Made by a program: the position numbers and the translations under genes | Source of the DNA: Desulfobacterium sp. | GTDB lineage: Bacteria > Desulfobacterota > Desulfobacteria > Desulfobacterales > Desulfobacteraceae | Assembly: GCA_030145245.1 (NCBI GenBank) | Contig: JAQYWC010000044.1 | Span: forward strand, 62,001 to 126,000 | Direction: 5' to 3' | DNA: 64,000 bases | The notes under the pieces: generated by a model | The model's input: the letters and a program-made list of their open reading frames with translations, nothing else | Database searches by the model: none | Told to the model about the DNA's origin: nothing | Shown: positions 53,501 to 61,586 of the stretch, piece after piece | Position numbering within the stretch: position 1 is the stretch's first letter | How the letters are laid out: each line of letters opens with the position of its first letter

Positions 53501-53572
53501 TCCTGCAACGCCGCCGCCCACGACCATCACCGACCCCTTGGGATCCGTTGGGGTTAGATCATTTCTTTCCAT
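50519..53572 (-). CDS. hdrA: HdrA-like flavoprotein, tandem double-module selenoprotein
   Basis: 1017 residues with selenocysteine 66 from the TGA at 53375-53377, in [16 protein letters not shown], where HdrA normally has Cys (CxLxPK motif) next to a [4Fe-4S] cluster. N-terminal FAD site [14 protein letters not shown]; ferredoxin motifs [12 protein letters not shown] and a Cys cluster in [11 protein letters not shown] second FAD site [16 protein letters not shown] (about 490-505) starts a second half-module, and the C-terminus has two more [4Fe-4S] motifs, [11 protein letters not shown] and [12 protein letters not shown]. The usual HdrA is about 650 residues, so this is a long, double form. 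HdrA is the flavin that bifurcates electrons. No hdrBC genes follow. GGAG RBS. Confidence 0.92.
53342..53377 (-). promoter_or_regulatory. SECIS element of hdrA (with TGA Sec codon at 53375)
   Basis: Minus strand: CTGGTC, loop GAGGTC, GGCCGG, a 6-bp stem (two G-U pairs) at 53342-53359, 15 bases after the TGA. The loop contains GGUC. Confidence 0.65.
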
Positions 53573-53591
53573 AAAACAACTCCAAGCACGT

Positions 53592-53963
53592 TTATTGATC
53601 GCTGTTTAACAACTCTTCCACGGCCTTGATCAGTTCATGGTCGGCAAAAGGCTTTGACAAATAGTCATTGGCCCCAAGCTTCATGGCCTTGACCGTGTTT
53701 GCGATGGTCGAATACCCGGTGATCACAATCACATACAGGTCAGGCTTTTCCTTTTTCACCCGCGCCAGGATCTCCATGCCGTCCATATCCTTGAGCTTCA
53801 TGTCCAAAAGCAGCATGTCATAGGGATAGTTCATCACCAGTTCAAGCCCTTCCGCGCCCGACAGGCAATGATCACAGAGGAATTCCTGTTCGTTTAAAAC
53901 CATTTTACAGGCCTTGCAGATCACATCTTCATCATCAATTATAAGAATTTTTCGTTGATCCAT
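53592..53963 (-). CDS. Single-domain response regulator
   Basis: 123 residues, only a receiver domain. Acidic pocket in ILIIDDED, phospho-Asp in [10 protein letters not shown] (about residue 54), switch Thr/Ser in ITGYS and Lys in SKPF. No output domain, so it may relay phosphate or act by binding HdrA or the kinase. It lies 19 bases before hdrA and 13 bases after the kinase gene, in the same operon. Confidence 0.92.
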   Translation of the reverse strand: MDQRKILIIDDEDVICKACKMVLNEQEFLCDHCLSGAEGLELVMNYPYDMLLLDMKLKDMDGMEILARVKKEKPDLYVIVITGYSTIANTVKAMKLGANDYLSKPFADHELIKAVEELLNSDQ

Positions 53964-53976
53964 TCCATCGCCTTTT

Positions 53977-55215
53977 TCATATAAGATCGTTGTTCTCCTC
54001 CAAAACAGGCAGCGTCAGCCTGATCAAGGTACCGATTCCCAATTCACTCGAGATATTGATCCTGCCCTGATGATTTCTGACAATTCCGTAGCTGACAGCA
54101 AGACCCAGTCCGGTTCCGTTGGACCGGGTGGTGTAAAACGGCTCAAAAATCTTCTTCAAATTATCCTTATGAATGCCGCACCCATTGTCTTCGACCTCCA
54201 CGACAACGCATTTCCCATCCTCACTCATTCCGGACCGTATGGTGATCAGACCCTTTTCACCGATGGCGTGGACCGCATTGAACAACAGGTTTACCAGCAC
54301 CTGCTCCAGCTGATCGTCATCCAGAAAAAAACTTCTGATGTCATAGTCAATATCCCGCACCACCTTGATTCTTCTGATGAACAACTCGTTATCCATAAGG
54401 GACAGGGATTTTTCGATCACTTTGTTGATGTTTGCCAGGATCTTCTGGGGCTTTTTCTCCCTGGAAAAATCGAGCAGTCCCTGGATGATCTTCTTGCACC
54501 GCTGGGTCTCCTGCATGATGATCTCAAGCCCCTCCCTGCAGGGCCCGGGCTCTGCCTTTTTCGACAGGTTCGAGCTGTAAAGGAGAATTCCCGTCAAGGG
54601 ATTGTTGATCTCGTGGGCAATACCTGCGGCCATCCGTCCCAGGGAGGACATGCGGTCCACCTTGGTGGCGAGCTGGTTGTACTGGATGATGTGGGACTTT
54701 ATTGCCTCATCGTGGTTGATGGCACAAGAGGTCTGCTCGGCAATGGCCCTGATGAAATCGATCTCATCCTCTGAAAATTCCCGTTTGGCCGTAAAGTAGA
54801 TCCGGGCAAATCCAAACACCGGGCCCTGATCCTGGCCTTTGATCCGGAGGGGAACATCCACTATCATGCGAATCCCCTCGTCCCAGACCTCCTGGGGATA
54901 TCTTACCCTTGGCGCCTTGAAAAGATCATCGATGATGTGAATCTCGTCATCGGTTTCAGGCCAGAGCAGCAGCTCCTTTCCGACCAGGGGCTCACGGGAA
55001 AGATAGGGTTCGGCCATGCCGTATGAGGAGCGAACCCTAAAATGGCCCACCTCCTTATCCATGACGCAGAGTACCCCACCATTTGCATCGGTCCCCTGAA
55101 CAATCCGGGAAACCACCAGCCCAAGGACTTCATTGATGTCGCTCTTGGAGTGGACAACCCCACTCACCTCTCTGAAGAGCCGATAATACGTCTTGTATCT
55201 TTCTATAGCGGTCAT
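53977..55215 (-). CDS. Cytosolic GAF-domain sensor histidine kinase
   Basis: 412 residues: GAF domain (about 15-175), H-box [18 protein letters not shown] (His about 205), ATPase domain with VVEVEDNGCGI and GTGLGLAVSYG. No membrane segment, so it reads a cytosolic signal, perhaps a redox or formate-linked state. It should feed the receiver proteins around it (53592, 55306, 56348). RBS GAGGA. Confidence 0.92.
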   Translation of the reverse strand: MTAIERYKTYYRLFREVSGVVHSKSDINEVLGLVVSRIVQGTDANGGVLCVMDKEVGHFRVRSSYGMAEPYLSREPLVGKELLLWPETDDEIHIIDDLFKAPRVRYPQEVWDEGIRMIVDVPLRIKGQDQGPVFGFARIYFTAKREFSEDEIDFIRAIAEQTSCAINHDEAIKSHIIQYNQLATKVDRMSSLGRMAAGIAHEINNPLTGILLYSSNLSKKAEPGPCREGLEIIMQETQRCKKIIQGLLDFSREKKPQKILANINKVIEKSLSLMDNELFIRRIKVVRDIDYDIRSFFLDDDQLEQVLVNLLFNAVHAIGEKGLITIRSGMSEDGKCVVVEVEDNGCGIHKDNLKKIFEPFYTTRSNGTGLGLAVSYGIVRNHQGRINISSELGIGTLIRLTLPVLEENNDLI

Positions 55216-55305
55216 TGACTTTCCTCATGTTTCTAAAAAACATTGACACCCGAATGCGTGAATAGAGTCACAACCTGTCTTCAACGCCAGCCCCACCTGA
55301 AAGCG

Positions 55306-55995
55306 TTACCAAACCTCACGCTCAAGGCGCTTGAACACGTACATGAGCTGCTTCTGGGTTAATTCTCCGACATTCTCGTTGATCCAGGCAAGGTCTCCTG
55401 AAGCGATGGCCGCCTTTGCATCGTTTGTGAGGGTGTATTCCCAAAGGGCATCCCCGCCCTTTTCCATGAGGCTGTTCCAGAACCTTTTATCCTCAGTGGT
55501 TCGGGTCAACACCTTGAGCACCTCCCGCTTCTGGATCGATATTACAGCCCCATCGGCTTTGGACACCATCCCCATTGCCTCGATCTTGGCCAGGTTTGAA
55601 GCAAGGGCGTCGTCGATGGCAGACTTTATCTGCTCTTCGGTAAAGGGCTTTGCAATGAAATCGCAGGCACCGAGTTTCATGGCATCCACGGCAAGGGCGC
55701 TTGTGGCATAACCTGTCATGGCGATCACGCCCGTTCCGGGATTGATATCCTTTACCTGCCTGATCACCTGCATGCCGTCGATGTCCGGCAGGCGAAGGTC
55801 CGCCATCAAAAGATCGTACTCAAACTGCCCCAGGGCGTCCAGGGCGCCGTGACCCGTGTCCCTGAGATCCACATCATACCCCTCTTCATCCAGAACCATC
55901 TTCAATCCCCGGGCAACATTCAGGTCATCTTCCATGATAAGGATGTGGGCAGGGTTGGTCGTTTCAGCCGTGGTCATCTCTTTTATTTCCCCCAT
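55306..55995 (-). CDS. Response regulator with uncharacterised C-terminal domain
   Basis: 229 residues from ATG 55995 (AAGGAG 6 bases upstream; the ATG at 56025 has no RBS). Receiver domain about 15-135 (ILIMEDD, LLMADLRLPD, MTGYATS, AKPF). The remaining 95 residues have no DNA-binding motif and include WNSLMEKGGDALWEYTLT and ENVGELTQKQLMYVFKRLE, a recurrent tail in regulators beside Hdr genes in sulfate reducers (my impression). First gene after the sigma-54 promoter at 56063. Confidence 0.85.
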   Translation of the reverse strand: MGEIKEMTTAETTNPAHILIMEDDLNVARGLKMVLDEEGYDVDLRDTGHGALDALGQFEYDLLMADLRLPDIDGMQVIRQVKDINPGTGVIAMTGYATSALAVDAMKLGACDFIAKPFTEEQIKSAIDDALASNLAKIEAMGMVSKADGAVISIQKREVLKVLTRTTEDKRFWNSLMEKGGDALWEYTLTNDAKAAIASGDLAWINENVGELTQKQLMYVFKRLEREVW

Positions 55996-56062
55996 GATAA
56001 ACTCCTTGTTTTCGGTCGATTTCATCGCTTCAACAATAGTTTTTGTGCTGAATCTTGTTAGT

Positions 56063-56077
56063 GCAGAGATCGTGCCA
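56063..56077 (-). promoter_or_regulatory. Near-consensus sigma-54 promoter of the Hdr-Fdh operon
   Basis: Minus strand TGGCACGATCTCTGC: TGGCACG is exact, GG and GC are 10 bases apart. It lies about 68 bases before the first gene (start 55995) and is followed upstream by two dyad repeats. Confidence 0.82.
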
Positions 56078-56194
56078 TTTTTTCAGGAGAATAGACAACG
56101 AAGCAAATCACAAGGTTTACTCTTTAAATCAAAGAAGTTACACAACAAATCCTTTTTCATCAACCAGCAGGTTTCCGGGCCTTGCCATTAAAAT

Positions 56195-56216
56195 CGCATA
56201 AACAAATATACGGCCC
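56195..56216. promoter_or_regulatory. Direct repeat 1, candidate activator-binding site
   Basis: CGCATAAACAAATATACG core: a pseudo-dyad CGYATA-N6-TATRCG on the minus strand. It repeats at 56262, 67 bases away, and lies about 118-155 bases upstream of the sigma-54 promoter, the normal place for NtrC-type sites. Confidence 0.6.
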
Positions 56217-56261
56217 ACACCTTTTTTTTAAAAAAACGCCCGCCCACAGGCACACACAAAC

Positions 56262-56283
56262 CGCATAAATAAATATACGCCCG
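56262..56283. promoter_or_regulatory. Direct repeat 2, candidate activator-binding site
   Basis: CGCATAAATAAATATACG core, same form as repeat 1. The remainder of the 55996-56347 gap holds the promoter and A/T-rich sequence; no gene. Confidence 0.6.
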
Positions 56284-56347
56284 GGGCCACAAAAATTATT
56301 CACCCCAATGGCACCCGGACACCAATGGAGATCATCCCCTTCAACGG

Positions 56348-57739
56348 TCAGGGATGGATATCGTTCTTCTTCATCATTGCAGAAAAATTTGACCGCTGCA
56401 TGCCCACGGTCTTGGCTGCCCTGGTGATGTTTCCGCCGGCCTCCACAAGGGCCCGGGTCAGAAACGAGCATTCGATGGGACCGAAGTTTTCCTCGAGAAA
56501 GCGTTTTTTCGCCAATTTCAGCTCGTCGAGACTCATGGGAACCGAGTGGGAGAACTCCAGGGGCTTTACTTCCAGGTTATCCATGAGCGCCCGGTGGTCG
56601 AGCAGATCTGTGTCGCACATGATCACTAGCCGTTCAACCACGTTTTTCAACTGCCTGACGTTACCGGGCCATTCAAAGTTCACAAGAGCCCTGAGGGCGT
56701 CATCGGAAAACCCCTCTATCTTTTTCTGGGCTTTACGGCTGAAGAGTCTCAAAAAATGATAGGCGATTCCCGGGATATCATCCCGCCGATCCCTGAGGGG
56801 AGGAATATGAATGGGAAAGACGTTCAGGCGATAGAAGAGATCCTCCCGGAACGTGCCCCCCTCCACCATTCCTGCAAGATCCCTGTTGGTGGCCGCAACA
56901 ACCCTGGCATGGGTGTGCCTGATCCGGCTCGCGCCCACAGGTTTGTACTCCCCGGTCTCAAGGACCCGCAAGAGCTTTCCCTGGATATCGAGATCAAGAT
57001 TGGCCACCTCGTCCAGAAAAAGGGTTCCGTCGCTGGCCGCCTCAAAGATACCGGTCTTGTTGGTGTCGGCCCCGGTAAAGGCTCCCTTGACATGGCCAAA
57101 TAGCTCACTCTCCATGACAGTGGATGAAAACGTACTGCAGTCAACGGCCAGGAACCGGCAGGAAGCCCGGTTGCTTCTCACATGGATGGCATTGGCAAAC
57201 AACTCTTTTCCGGTGCCGCTCTCACCGTCCAGGAGTACAGTGCTGTCCATGGGAGCAACCCGTTCAATCTTCTCGAAAATCTTCCGGATATTCGAATTCT
57301 CCCCGATGATATTGCTGAAATCGAATTTATCATAAAGCTGCTTTTTCAGGGAGTGGTTTTCCTTGACTAACTTAATGCTTTCAAGGGCCTTGACAACGGC
57401 ACCAAGGAGCTGCTCCTCGCTAAAGGGTTTGGTAATAAAATCATAGGCGCCGCACTTCATTGCCTCTACAGCGTTGTCCACGGTTCCGTTGCCCGTCATG
57501 ACCACCGCAGCCACATCAATACTTTTTTGTTTAAGGGTTTTGAGAATATCAATGCCGCTGATGTGGGGAAACTGGATGTCCAGGAGCACGAGATCAAAGG
57601 GGGTATCCAACAGCATTTTCAGCCCCTCCCTGCCCGAGGTGGAGACCTCCACTGCGTACCCCTGTTCTGAGAGAATCATCTTGCACCCGCTCACAATGGC
57701 AGGCTCGTCATCAACAACCAGAATCTTTGAATTCATCAT
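56348..57739 (-). CDS. NtrC-type sigma-54 response regulator
   Basis: 463 residues from ATG 57739 (AGAG upstream; ATG 57736 is equal). Receiver domain 1-120 (LVVDDEPAIV, LVLLDIQFP, TKPFSEEQ), AAA+ domain about 140-370 with Walker A GESGTGKE, exact contact loop GAFTGA and Walker B LFLDEV, then a Fis-type helix-turn-helix (GNITRAAKTVGMQRSNFSAM). Its DNA is adjacent to two sigma-54 promoters (56063, minus strand, and 58053, plus strand), so it may control both the Hdr-Fdh operon and the LonB operon. Its kinase is probably the product of 53977-55215. Confidence 0.92.
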   Translation of the reverse strand: MMNSKILVVDDEPAIVSGCKMILSEQGYAVEVSTSGREGLKMLLDTPFDLVLLDIQFPHISGIDILKTLKQKSIDVAAVVMTGNGTVDNAVEAMKCGAYDFITKPFSEEQLLGAVVKALESIKLVKENHSLKKQLYDKFDFSNIIGENSNIRKIFEKIERVAPMDSTVLLDGESGTGKELFANAIHVRSNRASCRFLAVDCSTFSSTVMESELFGHVKGAFTGADTNKTGIFEAASDGTLFLDEVANLDLDIQGKLLRVLETGEYKPVGASRIRHTHARVVAATNRDLAGMVEGGTFREDLFYRLNVFPIHIPPLRDRRDDIPGIAYHFLRLFSRKAQKKIEGFSDDALRALVNFEWPGNVRQLKNVVERLVIMCDTDLLDHRALMDNLEVKPLEFSHSVPMSLDELKLAKKRFLEENFGPIECSFLTRALVEAGGNITRAAKTVGMQRSNFSAMMKKNDIHP

Positions 57740-57829
57740 TTTTTCTCTACCGGGCAATTATTCACCCATTTAAGTAAACCACCTGTTCTTTTTTTCCAGA
57801 GCGTTCAAAAAACCGGCTCCCATACTCCC

Positions 57830-57846
57830 CCCTATAGATTATAGGG
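57830..57846. promoter_or_regulatory. Perfect dyad between the divergent regulator and LonB operons
   Basis: CCCTATAGATTATAGGG, 7-base arms around GAT, about 210 bases upstream of the sigma-54 promoter at 58053 and about 90 bases upstream of the regulator start. Possible activator or autoregulatory site. The rest of 57740-58052 shows no gene. Confidence 0.5.
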
Positions 57847-58052
57847 CTGCACTGTACAAGGCTATAACTTTTCCGTCAACCCGTGAGTAATCATTTCCTT
57901 TGTTTCACCAGAGGGATGACCCTGAGCCCATGGCCCTGTCCGCCCTTCACCATGAATTTGAGAATTTTATTTCCTAATCACACCTCGTTCTTTTGACATT
58001 AAGCTGTTGAAACCCTTAGCCTGCAAGGGGTTACCACAGGGTGGTACGGCCG

Positions 58053-58067
58053 AGGCACAACAATTGC
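58053..58067 (+). promoter_or_regulatory. Near-consensus sigma-54 promoter of the LonB operon
   Basis: AGGCACAACAATTGC: GGCAC and TTGC are exact and GG and GC are 10 bases apart. About 70 bases before the start of the next gene (58137). Confidence 0.78.
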
Positions 58068-58136
58068 AGAATTCTAAAAAAGAATATCTTGAAACAACCA
58101 AATACCTTCGCCGTCAAAAGGTTCGGGAGGTTAACC

Positions 58137-59330
58137 GTGGGCACAAAAGTGATCAAACACAAATCATATTTCGACAAAATCTGGTTGATATCCAGCGGAT
58201 GGAAATCATCCCTTGATCTTGAAAAAGCCTTTCCCGGATTCGAGACCGATTCCGTGAGGGAATACAGGATCAGCGATATTGCAAACTATATGATCAACCC
58301 CAACCCCATCAAAGTGAACAACCGGCTTATGGGATGCGAAATTATCCACCGGAGATCCGGATGGCAGACGATAAAAAAAAGAATCACTACCCTTTTTTCC
58401 AAGAACAGGAGGGACGATCCGGCCAGGACACCGGACCAGGGAGATGTTCTTCTTTCCGGTATCATTCCCAGCTCTTCCGCTGCCGCCGCAACCAAAGAGC
58501 TGAACACCCATATCAGCCGGATATACGACCTGCTGATCCCCTTTGACGCCCTGATCCAAAAGATATCCAACCTTGATAATGACTCGGTTCTCGACGTCAA
58601 CGGCATCTGCGAAGATCTGGAGGGGAACCGCTCGTTCATGCGCATCGCAGGACCTGTGGCGGATAAGATCAACTTTATCATCCACAACCTGTCGAAAGAG
58701 ACCCAGGTGCTGGTGGAAAAGGCCCACTTCAGCGAAGGGCTGTTTGAAATGCGGGCATTTGACTTCAAGGCATACAACCCGGACAACCACCACCGCCTGG
58801 TGAAATTCACTCAAAACGACAAACAAATGCTCTGCACCATAACCCATGACAACCGAGTGAATTATGTGTTGAAAGATGCGGAACTGATTACCTACCTCCA
58901 GCTGTTTGAACTTGCCCTCAAGGGAAACGATCCCCTGAAGGACCTGCTATACCATTACTGTGAAGGGTCGGCATTGCCACTGAAAATTCTCTTCAACCAG
59001 GAGATCAAGACAGATTACTCCAGAGCGAACCTTCCATTACTCTACAGGAGGATGGAGGAGAGCGGAACCATGGGGCCCCGGGAGAAAATGCTCATTGCCA
59101 AGGTGTTGAACCAGAAGCAATTCGGCCTATCCCTCAACTACATTCCACAGCAAGGGGAGTTCAACGAACGGCTGATCACCAGCATCTTTGTGATGCAGAA
59201 TCTCAAGGCCCTGGATCCCATCAAATCCCTTGCCCCTCAGCTATACTGGACCATCAACAGCAATGCAGCCATTTCCGAGGCCGGAACATTCTACTTAATC
59301 GACAGCATAAGAGGGGTCAGGGATGAATAA
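58137..59330 (+). CDS. Unknown partner of a LonB-like protease
   Basis: 397 residues from GTG 58137 (GGGAGG 6 bases upstream). An ATG at 58041 lies before the predicted transcription start (about 58079) and would add 32 unrelated residues. No signal peptide, membrane segment or known motif; mostly helical, soluble. It has a Pro/Arg/Asp-rich segment (about 90-105), then long helices. The stop overlaps the protease start (ATGAATAA), so both are made in step: it is probably a substrate adaptor, subunit or substrate. Not recognised as a known family. Confidence 0.75.
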   Translation: MGTKVIKHKSYFDKIWLISSGWKSSLDLEKAFPGFETDSVREYRISDIANYMINPNPIKVNNRLMGCEIIHRRSGWQTIKKRITTLFSKNRRDDPARTPDQGDVLLSGIIPSSSAAAATKELNTHISRIYDLLIPFDALIQKISNLDNDSVLDVNGICEDLEGNRSFMRIAGPVADKINFIIHNLSKETQVLVEKAHFSEGLFEMRAFDFKAYNPDNHHRLVKFTQNDKQMLCTITHDNRVNYVLKDAELITYLQLFELALKGNDPLKDLLYHYCEGSALPLKILFNQEIKTDYSRANLPLLYRRMEESGTMGPREKMLIAKVLNQKQFGLSLNYIPQQGEFNERLITSIFVMQNLKALDPIKSLAPQLYWTINSNAAISEAGTFYLIDSIRGVRDE

Positions 59331-61566
59331 AGGATATGACACCAACGACTACCAATGGATAAAAGAACTGATGCGCTACCCTGACACCCTGGAAAAGCGC
59401 CTGGGCTTTTTCGAAACCACGGCCGACATCGTGCTGCCCGAGGATCCAATAGAGCGGGTCATATTCCAGGCAAGGGCAAAGGTTGCCATCCGAAAAATTG
59501 CCCAGAACCGGGGACACATTCTCATGGTCGGAAAGCCGGGGACCGGCAAATCCCTGCTGGCAGAGATGTTCAGACAGGTCCTGGACAAATCCCTGGGAGA
59601 CTACCTGAGACCCAGGAAGGCCATTGTCGCCTTTCCGGGAAAAGATGACAACCATATCCGCATCGCCTATGAAGATCCCATGGTCATCGACGCCATCGTA
59701 TTAAGGCTCAAACGAGAGATCGAGACCGCCAAAAACACGGCTCCCCGGTTCTCGTTGTCCACCCAGATCAACGCTGCAAAACGCATGAGGCACTGGCTTG
59801 TTGCAGCCACCTGCATCTCGGCCCTGGTGGGGCTTGTTTTCCCACAGGCCTTTATCTTCACCGGTATTGCCGGCATCGGTGCCCTCTTCATGTTCATGCA
59901 GGAGAACAACCACGGCGCCCAGGAAAAGATCCAGCAAGTATCCATTCATACGCGCTCGGTCAAACTCAAACAGATCTCAGACCAGGTTCCTGAGGTGCTC
60001 TACGACCCCAGAAAGGAGGGGGATCTGATGGCCCGGGTCTCGGAACCGGATTCCCGGAACATGAAGGGCGGTTTTCGCCACGACCCCTACCAGTCGGCAA
60101 ACCTCCAGACCCCGCCCCACCAGAGGGCCTATCTCGGTGCCCATGCCAAGGCTCCCATCATCTACATCGATGAGCTCAAGACACTGATCCGTGCAGGCTA
60201 TATGTCGGATATGCTGGAGATCATGCAAAACCGCTCCTATATTCTGGAGGGGGGAAGAAACTCCGGCAGCGGTGCCGCAGACAGATCCGAGGATCCCATC
60301 AAGGCCGAGAACATCATCCTTGCCTGTTGCAACCACGATACCCTGTCCTATCTCCAGCAGGAGGGAGAGGGAGCATTCCTGAGCAGAATCGAGGACAAGG
60401 GGGAGATCATCCAGATGGAAAGCGTGGTGGCCGAAGATGCCAATACCATCCGCCAGGTTGTCCAATACGTCAAGCAGGAGATCGGCCAACTTGCAAAAGA
60501 GTTTGACCTCTCCTGGGGGGACGTCCTGGAAAAGGAGGGATATGAGGGAATCAGAAAACGTACCGAAATCATCATGGGACGCTCCCTTCCAAAAGATTTC
60601 AAGCTCGAGGAGAGGGAGTTTTCAAGAAAAGCGATCCTTGAAATCGTCAAGGAGCTCCGGTGCAGAGGCTATGACGGCAAGTTGAGCTGCATCCTCCGCC
60701 CCATCAACGGAATCATCAAGGCGGCCGAGTTCAACGCCATCCTGGAGAACTCCCCCCTGGTCGAGCCCCACCACGTGGTCGCAGCCCTTAAGGAGCACCA
60801 GGGCATCGAGGGAGAGATCTCAAGGGAGATCACCGACCACAAGAAGAACCTCAAAAAGTACATCGACACCATGACCGACTCCATCGGCTATGCCATCGGC
60901 CTTGCCGTGATCTCTTCAAAGGCGAGCGGGCGGATGTACGGCCAGCCCCTGCCCATCCACGGCCAGATCAACATTGGCAACAAGGACACGGTTCTGACTT
61001 CGGGACGAACCGGTGAGATTGCCAAAGCCGCGGCCCAGAATGTCAGGGCCTCCATCAAAAAGGTGCTGAAAAAGATCAATGCCCCCAACCTGGGCTTTGA
61101 GATGCACGTGGAGTATATCCAGGCCCATGACGGGGTTGAGGGAGACAGTGCCTCGGTGGCCATGGACATCGCCCTTGTGTCCGACTACATCAAACAGCCG
61201 GTGAACCAGAAGTATGCCATTACCGGCTCCCTGACCGGTGATATCATTCTCTCCGTGGGCGGGGTGGCCGAAAAGGTAAGATCTGTCATGGATACGACCC
61301 TTGGCATGGAGGGAGCCTGCATTCCCTGGCAGAACAAGCACGAGATCGAGCCGTTACTGATCAACCGGGAGATTAACTACGTCGAGAAAAACGCCGTACC
61401 CGGCATCAGGATTTACCGTGAGAAGGACCAGCAAGCCCCCTTTGACATATACTTCTGCAAGAACAAGTTCAGCGCCTACGAGATCGTGATGGACCTTGAC
61501 CGGGAACAGGTGGAAGAACTCATGATCCAACGGAGCAAGAAGGACCTCGCGTTCATGCGAACCTGA
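59323..61566 (+). CDS. Membrane-anchored LonB-like ATP-dependent protease
   Basis: 747 residues. Walker A GKPGTGKS (about 70-77), two adjacent membrane segments at about 155-193 inside the AAA+ domain, Walker B PIIYIDELKTL (about 275-285), then the S16 peptidase domain (about 525-740) with catalytic Ser in EGDSASVAM (about 606) and Lys in GVAEKVRSV (about 649). The inserted membrane hairpin and lack of the long Lon-A N-domain are typical for archaeal LonB. It degrades proteins at the inner membrane. Expression with an unknown soluble partner under sigma-54 suggests a stress- or nutrient-specific role. Confidence 0.9.
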   Translation: MNKGYDTNDYQWIKELMRYPDTLEKRLGFFETTADIVLPEDPIERVIFQARAKVAIRKIAQNRGHILMVGKPGTGKSLLAEMFRQVLDKSLGDYLRPRKAIVAFPGKDDNHIRIAYEDPMVIDAIVLRLKREIETAKNTAPRFSLSTQINAAKRMRHWLVAATCISALVGLVFPQAFIFTGIAGIGALFMFMQENNHGAQEKIQQVSIHTRSVKLKQISDQVPEVLYDPRKEGDLMARVSEPDSRNMKGGFRHDPYQSANLQTPPHQRAYLGAHAKAPIIYIDELKTLIRAGYMSDMLEIMQNRSYILEGGRNSGSGAADRSEDPIKAENIILACCNHDTLSYLQQEGEGAFLSRIEDKGEIIQMESVVAEDANTIRQVVQYVKQEIGQLAKEFDLSWGDVLEKEGYEGIRKRTEIIMGRSLPKDFKLEEREFSRKAILEIVKELRCRGYDGKLSCILRPINGIIKAAEFNAILENSPLVEPHHVVAALKEHQGIEGEISREITDHKKNLKKYIDTMTDSIGYAIGLAVISSKASGRMYGQPLPIHGQINIGNKDTVLTSGRTGEIAKAAAQNVRASIKKVLKKINAPNLGFEMHVEYIQAHDGVEGDSASVAMDIALVSDYIKQPVNQKYAITGSLTGDIILSVGGVAEKVRSVMDTTLGMEGACIPWQNKHEIEPLLINREINYVEKNAVPGIRIYREKDQQAPFDIYFCKNKFSAYEIVMDLDREQVEELMIQRSKKDLAFMRT

Positions 61567-61586
61567 TCATAGGCGCCTGGCTTGAA

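Noticed and set aside
53375-53572. Separate 65-residue protein before the HdrA gene
   Set aside because: It is the N-terminal FAD part of HdrA; the frame continues after the TGA with conserved sequence.
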